The notes beneath the pieces are model-generated. The model saw only the letters and a list, made by a program, of their open reading frames with translations. It made no database searches and was not told the origin of the DNA. 13,472 nucleotides of DNA from Phycisphaerales bacterium UBA5793 (GTDB lineage: Bacteria > Planctomycetota > Phycisphaerae > Phycisphaerales > UBA5793). The stretch is from NCBI GenBank assembly GCA_002418285.1, contig DIDT01000015.1:1-13472 (forward strand), written 5' to 3'. Below are positions 12,393-13,472 of the stretch, piece after piece; the stretch's first letter is position 1; each line of letters begins with the position of its first letter. The position numbers were made by a program, and so were the translations under genes.

Positions 12393-12414
12393 CTCGGGCC
12401 AGGGCCCGGGAGGA
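12393..12414 (+). promoter_or_regulatory. Hairpin overlapping the rplR ribosome binding site
   Basis: Positions 12393-12399 pair with 12404-12410 over 7 bp (one G.U) around a CAGG loop. The 3' arm covers the first three bases of the GGGAGGA ribosome binding site at 12408-12414. When folded it could reduce L18 initiation unless ribosomes from rplF disturb it. Confidence 0.35.
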
Positions 12415-12421
12415 TATCGAA

Positions 12422-12784
12422 ATGAGTCGGACATCGAATCGAGTTACTCGTCGGGAGCGTCGCAAGCGGGGGATGCGCAAGCATCTCTTCGGTACGCCCG
12501 AGCGGCCGCGCCTGTCGATCTATCGATCGCTCAAATACCTCTACGCCCAGGTCATCGACGACGTCGCCGGACGAACCCTTGCCGCGGCCAGTTCGCGCGA
12601 TCCGGAGTTCAAGGGCGAATCGACGGGCGACACCAAGGCCGCCAAGACGGTCGGCGCCCTGCTCGCCCAGCGTGCTGTGAGCGCGGGCGTCAAGAAGGTG
12701 CAGTTCGATCGCAACGGCCTGCGGTATCACGGCCGGGTGAAGGCCATGGCGGACGCAGCACGCGAAGCCGGACTGGAGTTCTAA
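12422..12784 (+). CDS. rplR: 50S ribosomal protein L18
   Basis: The product is 120 aa, normal for L18 (uL18), which binds 5S rRNA in the central protuberance together with L5. Motifs: R-R-E-R-R-K-R-G-M-R-K at residues 10-20, P-E-R-P-R-L-S-I-Y-R-S-L-K-Y-L-Y-A-Q-V-I-D-D at about 26-47, F-D-R-N-G-L-R-Y-H-G-R-V-K at about 95-107, and the terminal A-D-A-A-R-E-A-G-L-E-F. The ribosome binding site GGGAGGA lies just upstream and partly inside a hairpin. Confidence 0.98.
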   Translation: MSRTSNRVTRRERRKRGMRKHLFGTPERPRLSIYRSLKYLYAQVIDDVAGRTLAAASSRDPEFKGESTGDTKAAKTVGALLAQRAVSAGVKKVQFDRNGLRYHGRVKAMADAAREAGLEF

Positions 12785-12789
12785 TCGCA

Positions 12790-12831
12790 TTCCTGCCTGA
12801 GCAGGGAGCAATCGGTCGCCACCAGCGTGGC
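12790..12831 (+). promoter_or_regulatory. Two hairpins in the rplR-rpsE gap
   Basis: Positions 12790-12796 pair with 12801-12807 (7 bp, one G.U, CTGA loop). GCCAC at 12818-12822 pairs with GTGGC at 12827-12831 (CAGC loop). Neither is followed by a T-run. Confidence 0.3.
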
Positions 12832-12847
12832 CATCAGAATCGGATCA

Positions 12848-13472
12848 ATGAACATGATTGACGAAACAAACGAATCCCAGAGCTTTGAGTCGAACACGGT
12901 CGGCGTGTTCCGAACCGCTGCGACGGTCAAGGGTGGACGCCGCTTCAGCTTCGGCGCGCTCGTCGTCGTCGGCGATCGACGCGGCAAGGTCGGCTATGGC
13001 TACGCCAAGGGCAAGGAAGTTCCCCCGGCCATCGAAAAGGCCGAGAAGGACGCGCGCCGCAGCCTCAACAAGATTCAGCTCATCAAGGGAACCATCCCGC
13101 ATACCGTGCTCGGCCGATTCGGCGCCAGCCAGGTTCGACTGCTCCCGGCCAGCCCCGGTACGGGTGTCGTGGCGGGTGGTACGGTTCGCGCGGTTCTCGA
13201 ACTGGCCGGCGTGCGCGACTGTCTGACCAAATGCTATGGGTCGACCAACAAGAAGAATCTCGTCAAAGCCACGATGGAGGGCCTCAAGCAGCTCCGCTCC
13301 AAGCAGAAGACTGAAGAGCTGCGCGGCGTTTCGATCGAGACGACTCACGTTGAAGACTTCACTGCGAACGCACCCGAGGTCGAGTACGTTCGTAAGGAAC
13401 CCAAGCAACCCGAGCAGCAGGGCGGACGCGGTGGTCGTCGCGGCGGACCCGGCGGCAGCGGCGGTGGTCGCG
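12848..13472 (+). CDS. rpsE: 30S ribosomal protein S5, 3' end outside window
   Basis: This is partial: 208 residues are visible and the frame is still open at the window edge. S5 (uS5) helps form the mRNA entry channel and affects decoding accuracy. Motifs: A-A-T-V-K-G-G-R-R-F-S-F at about 23-34, V-V-V-G-D-R-R-G-K-V-G-Y-G at 39-51, K-E-V-P-P-A-I at 56-62, T-I-P-H at 82-85, and L-L-P-A-S-P-G-T-G-V-V-A-G-G at 98-111. Typical S5 ends near residue 165-170. Here an acidic linker is followed by a Gly/Arg-rich tail from about 191 with R-G-G and R-R-G-G repeats. Two in-frame ATGs at 12848 and 12854 are equally possible, as no clear ribosome binding site separates them. Confidence 0.96.
   Translation, partial: MNMIDETNESQSFESNTVGVFRTAATVKGGRRFSFGALVVVGDRRGKVGYGYAKGKEVPPAIEKAEKDARRSLNKIQLIKGTIPHTVLGRFGASQVRLLPASPGTGVVAGGTVRAVLELAGVRDCLTKCYGSTNKKNLVKATMEGLKQLRSKQKTEELRGVSIETTHVEDFTANAPEVEYVRKEPKQPEQQGGRGGRRGGPGGSGGGR

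Overview
The window is bacterial, GC-rich, and dominated by one long plus-strand ribosomal protein operon. Positions 3539 to 13472 carry the S10 cluster and the spc cluster in the standard bacterial order: rpsJ, rplC, rplD, rplW, rplB, rpsS, rplV, rpsC, rplP, rpmC, rpsQ, rplN, rplX, rplE, rpsN, rpsH, rplF, rplR and rpsE. The last gene runs off the window edge. The proteins are full length and recognisable.

The likely host is a planctomycete, probably of the Phycisphaerae side. This is an inference from the two small membrane proteins carrying a CxxC-x-Y ... CPEC zinc ribbon, the loosely spaced ribosomal genes and the Lys/Gly/Arg-rich tails on several ribosomal proteins. No 16S or other decisive marker is present.

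Layout: (1) 1-35, a hairpin plus T-run that looks like the terminator of an off-window gene. (2) 106-981, a polytopic membrane protein with an N-terminal zinc ribbon. (3) 1034-1417, minus strand, a DUF302 protein. (4) 1585-2814, minus strand, an exported PHP-domain metal-dependent phosphoesterase. (5) 2815-2952, a divergent intergenic region with a perfect dyad. (6) 2953-3333, a small membrane protein with a C-terminal zinc ribbon. (7) 3334-3538, a good sigma-70-like promoter and a structured leader. (8) 3539-13472, the ribosomal operon.

The most unusual points are these. L22 carries about 70 extra N-terminal residues that read like an XRE/Cro-type helix-turn-helix domain. A 201-nt gap between rplC and rplD holds structured sequence whose start resembles the 5' end of a group II intron. 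Gaps of 47 to 201 nt within the operon nearly all hold a GC-rich hairpin without a good U-tract. S14 is a short form that has lost three of four zinc ligands. L24 and S5 have long basic or Gly/Arg-rich C-terminal tails. I found no tRNA, rRNA, CRISPR array or intact mobile element. No stretch over 300 bases lacks a gene.
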